Below are positions 5,922-6,732 of a stretch of 6,732 nt of DNA, in pieces (the stretch's first letter is position 1; each line of letters starts with the position of its first letter). This stretch comes from Deltaproteobacteria bacterium (GTDB taxonomy: Bacteria; Desulfobacterota; Binatia; Binatales; Binataceae). Position numbers and translations under genes: made by a program. A model generated the notes under the pieces. The model ran no database searches. It was not told the origin of the DNA and saw only the letters and a program-made list of their open reading frames with translations. The DNA lies in NCBI GenBank assembly GCA_021786815.1, contig JAJYMR010000096.1:1-6732 (forward strand), read 5' to 3'.

Positions 5922-6732
5922 TCCGAACAGCCGCGCGACCGTCGCGGTGCTGCAGGAACTGGAACGCTCCGGCGTGACTGATGCCTGCGTCTCTCCAGGC
6001 TCGCGCTCGACCGCGCTCGTGACCGCGCTGCTTCGCGGCGGTATCAGGCCGTGGGTCGTGCTCGACGAGCGCGCCGCGGGATTTTTCGCGGCGGGCCTCG
6101 CCCGGGAGACGCGCCGTCCGGTGATGCTCGCCTGCACGTCGGGCACAGCGGCCGCCAATTATATGCCCGCGGTAGCCGAGGCTTCGTTGTCGCGCGTTCC
6201 GCTCATCGTTTTCACCGCCGATCGCCCGCCCGAGGCGCGCGATTGCCGTTCACCCCAGACGATCGATCAGGTGCGGATGTTCGGCAGTCACGCGCGATGG
6301 AGCGTCGATGTCGCGACACCATCCGACGGCGCCGCTCTCGACGGCTACTATCGTACGCTTGCGTGCCGCGCCGTTTCCGTCGCCCTCGGACCTCCGGCCG
6401 GACCGGTCCATCTGAACCTGCCGATGCGCGAGCCGCTGATCGACACGGCCGAGGAGGCCGAGGCATTGAACCGCCCGGCGCAACGCCCCGAATCGGAGCG
6501 TCCTTATGTTCGCGTCAGACCGTTCAAGGTCGCGCTTGAACCCGGAGAGTTCCGTGCGATTGCCAACGAGCTACGCGGCATCGAGCGGGGATTTATCGTC
6601 TGCGGTCCGGGCGTTGAGGCGGACGGCGCGGGCGCAATCGCCGCGCTCGCGCGTCGGCTCGGATGGCCTATACTCGGCGATCCGTTGTCGGGGATGCGGT
6701 TTGGCGGGCACGACCGCGGACTCGTCGTGGAC
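5905..6732 (+). CDS. menD: MenD, SEPHCHC synthase (3' partial)
   Basis: Thiamine-diphosphate enzyme that decarboxylates 2-oxoglutarate and adds the product to isochorismate, giving SEPHCHC (2-succinyl-5-enolpyruvyl-6-hydroxy-3-cyclohexene-1-carboxylate). The first 276 codons are present and the frame is open to the window edge; the full family length is about 550-600. Seen here: NSRATVAVLQEL; VSPGSRSTAL (29-38) with S33 and R34, equivalent to the isochorismate-binding S32/R33 of E. coli MenD; DERAAGFFAAG with the ThDP-activating glutamate E55; TSGTAAANYMPA (78-89); TADRPPE (104-110) with R107; and Q118. The last three have the same numbers as in E. coli MenD. The region from about 140 leads through PAGPVHLNLPMREPL, the end of the pyrimidine-binding domain, into the central domain. 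The start is TTG at 5905, set by AGGAG at 5892-5896; an in-frame stop at 5890-5892 rules out anything further upstream. It overlaps menF by 17 bases, so expression is likely coupled. Confidence 0.95.
   Translation, partial: MSAPRNPNSRATVAVLQELERSGVTDACVSPGSRSTALVTALLRGGIRPWVVLDERAAGFFAAGLARETRRPVMLACTSGTAAANYMPAVAEASLSRVPLIVFTADRPPEARDCRSPQTIDQVRMFGSHARWSVDVATPSDGAALDGYYRTLACRAVSVALGPPAGPVHLNLPMREPLIDTAEEAEALNRPAQRPESERPYVRVRPFKVALEPGEFRAIANELRGIERGFIVCGPGVEADGAGAIAALARRLGWPILGDPLSGMRFGGHDRGLVVD

Overview
The window is GC-rich and densely coded, with strong G/C preference at third codon positions. All supported genes lie on the + strand. It looks like chromosomal DNA from a menaquinone-making bacterium with a high-GC genome. 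I cannot name the lineage. The large cyclase/ATPase/TPR protein at the left is of a type common in soil proteobacteria, myxobacteria and uncultured relatives. The classical Men pathway genes argue against a typical ubiquinone-only alphaproteobacterium. No mobile element, CRISPR array, tRNA or rRNA was seen.

Layout: positions 2-3049 hold most of a very large signalling protein whose 5' end lies outside the window. It has a class III nucleotide cyclase domain, then a STAND/AAA-type ATPase, then a helical TPR-like region. An 88-base gap follows (3050-3137). It is unusually AT-rich at its right end and contains a perfect 12-base palindrome wedged between the Shine-Dalgarno sequence and a GTG start. 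From there a tightly packed run begins: a MerR-family regulator (3138-3899), the UbiE/MenG methyltransferase (3896-4579), the isochorismate synthase MenF (4593-5921), and the first 276 codons of MenD (5905 to the window edge). The regulator and methyltransferase genes overlap by four bases (ATGA), menF follows after 13 bases, and menD starts inside the end of menF.

How the genes work together: MenF makes isochorismate from chorismate. MenD joins isochorismate to 2-oxoglutarate to give SEPHCHC. UbiE/MenG performs the last step, methylating demethylmenaquinone. The first two steps and the last step of menaquinone synthesis are therefore made from one apparent transcript, headed by a DNA-binding protein with a palindrome at its own start. 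The main hypothesis from this window is that the MerR-like protein is a local, self-regulated controller of menaquinone synthesis. It also carries a second, degenerate copy of its MerR DNA-binding domain exactly 90 residues after the first, which makes it structurally unusual. The upstream cyclase gene may be an independent unit.
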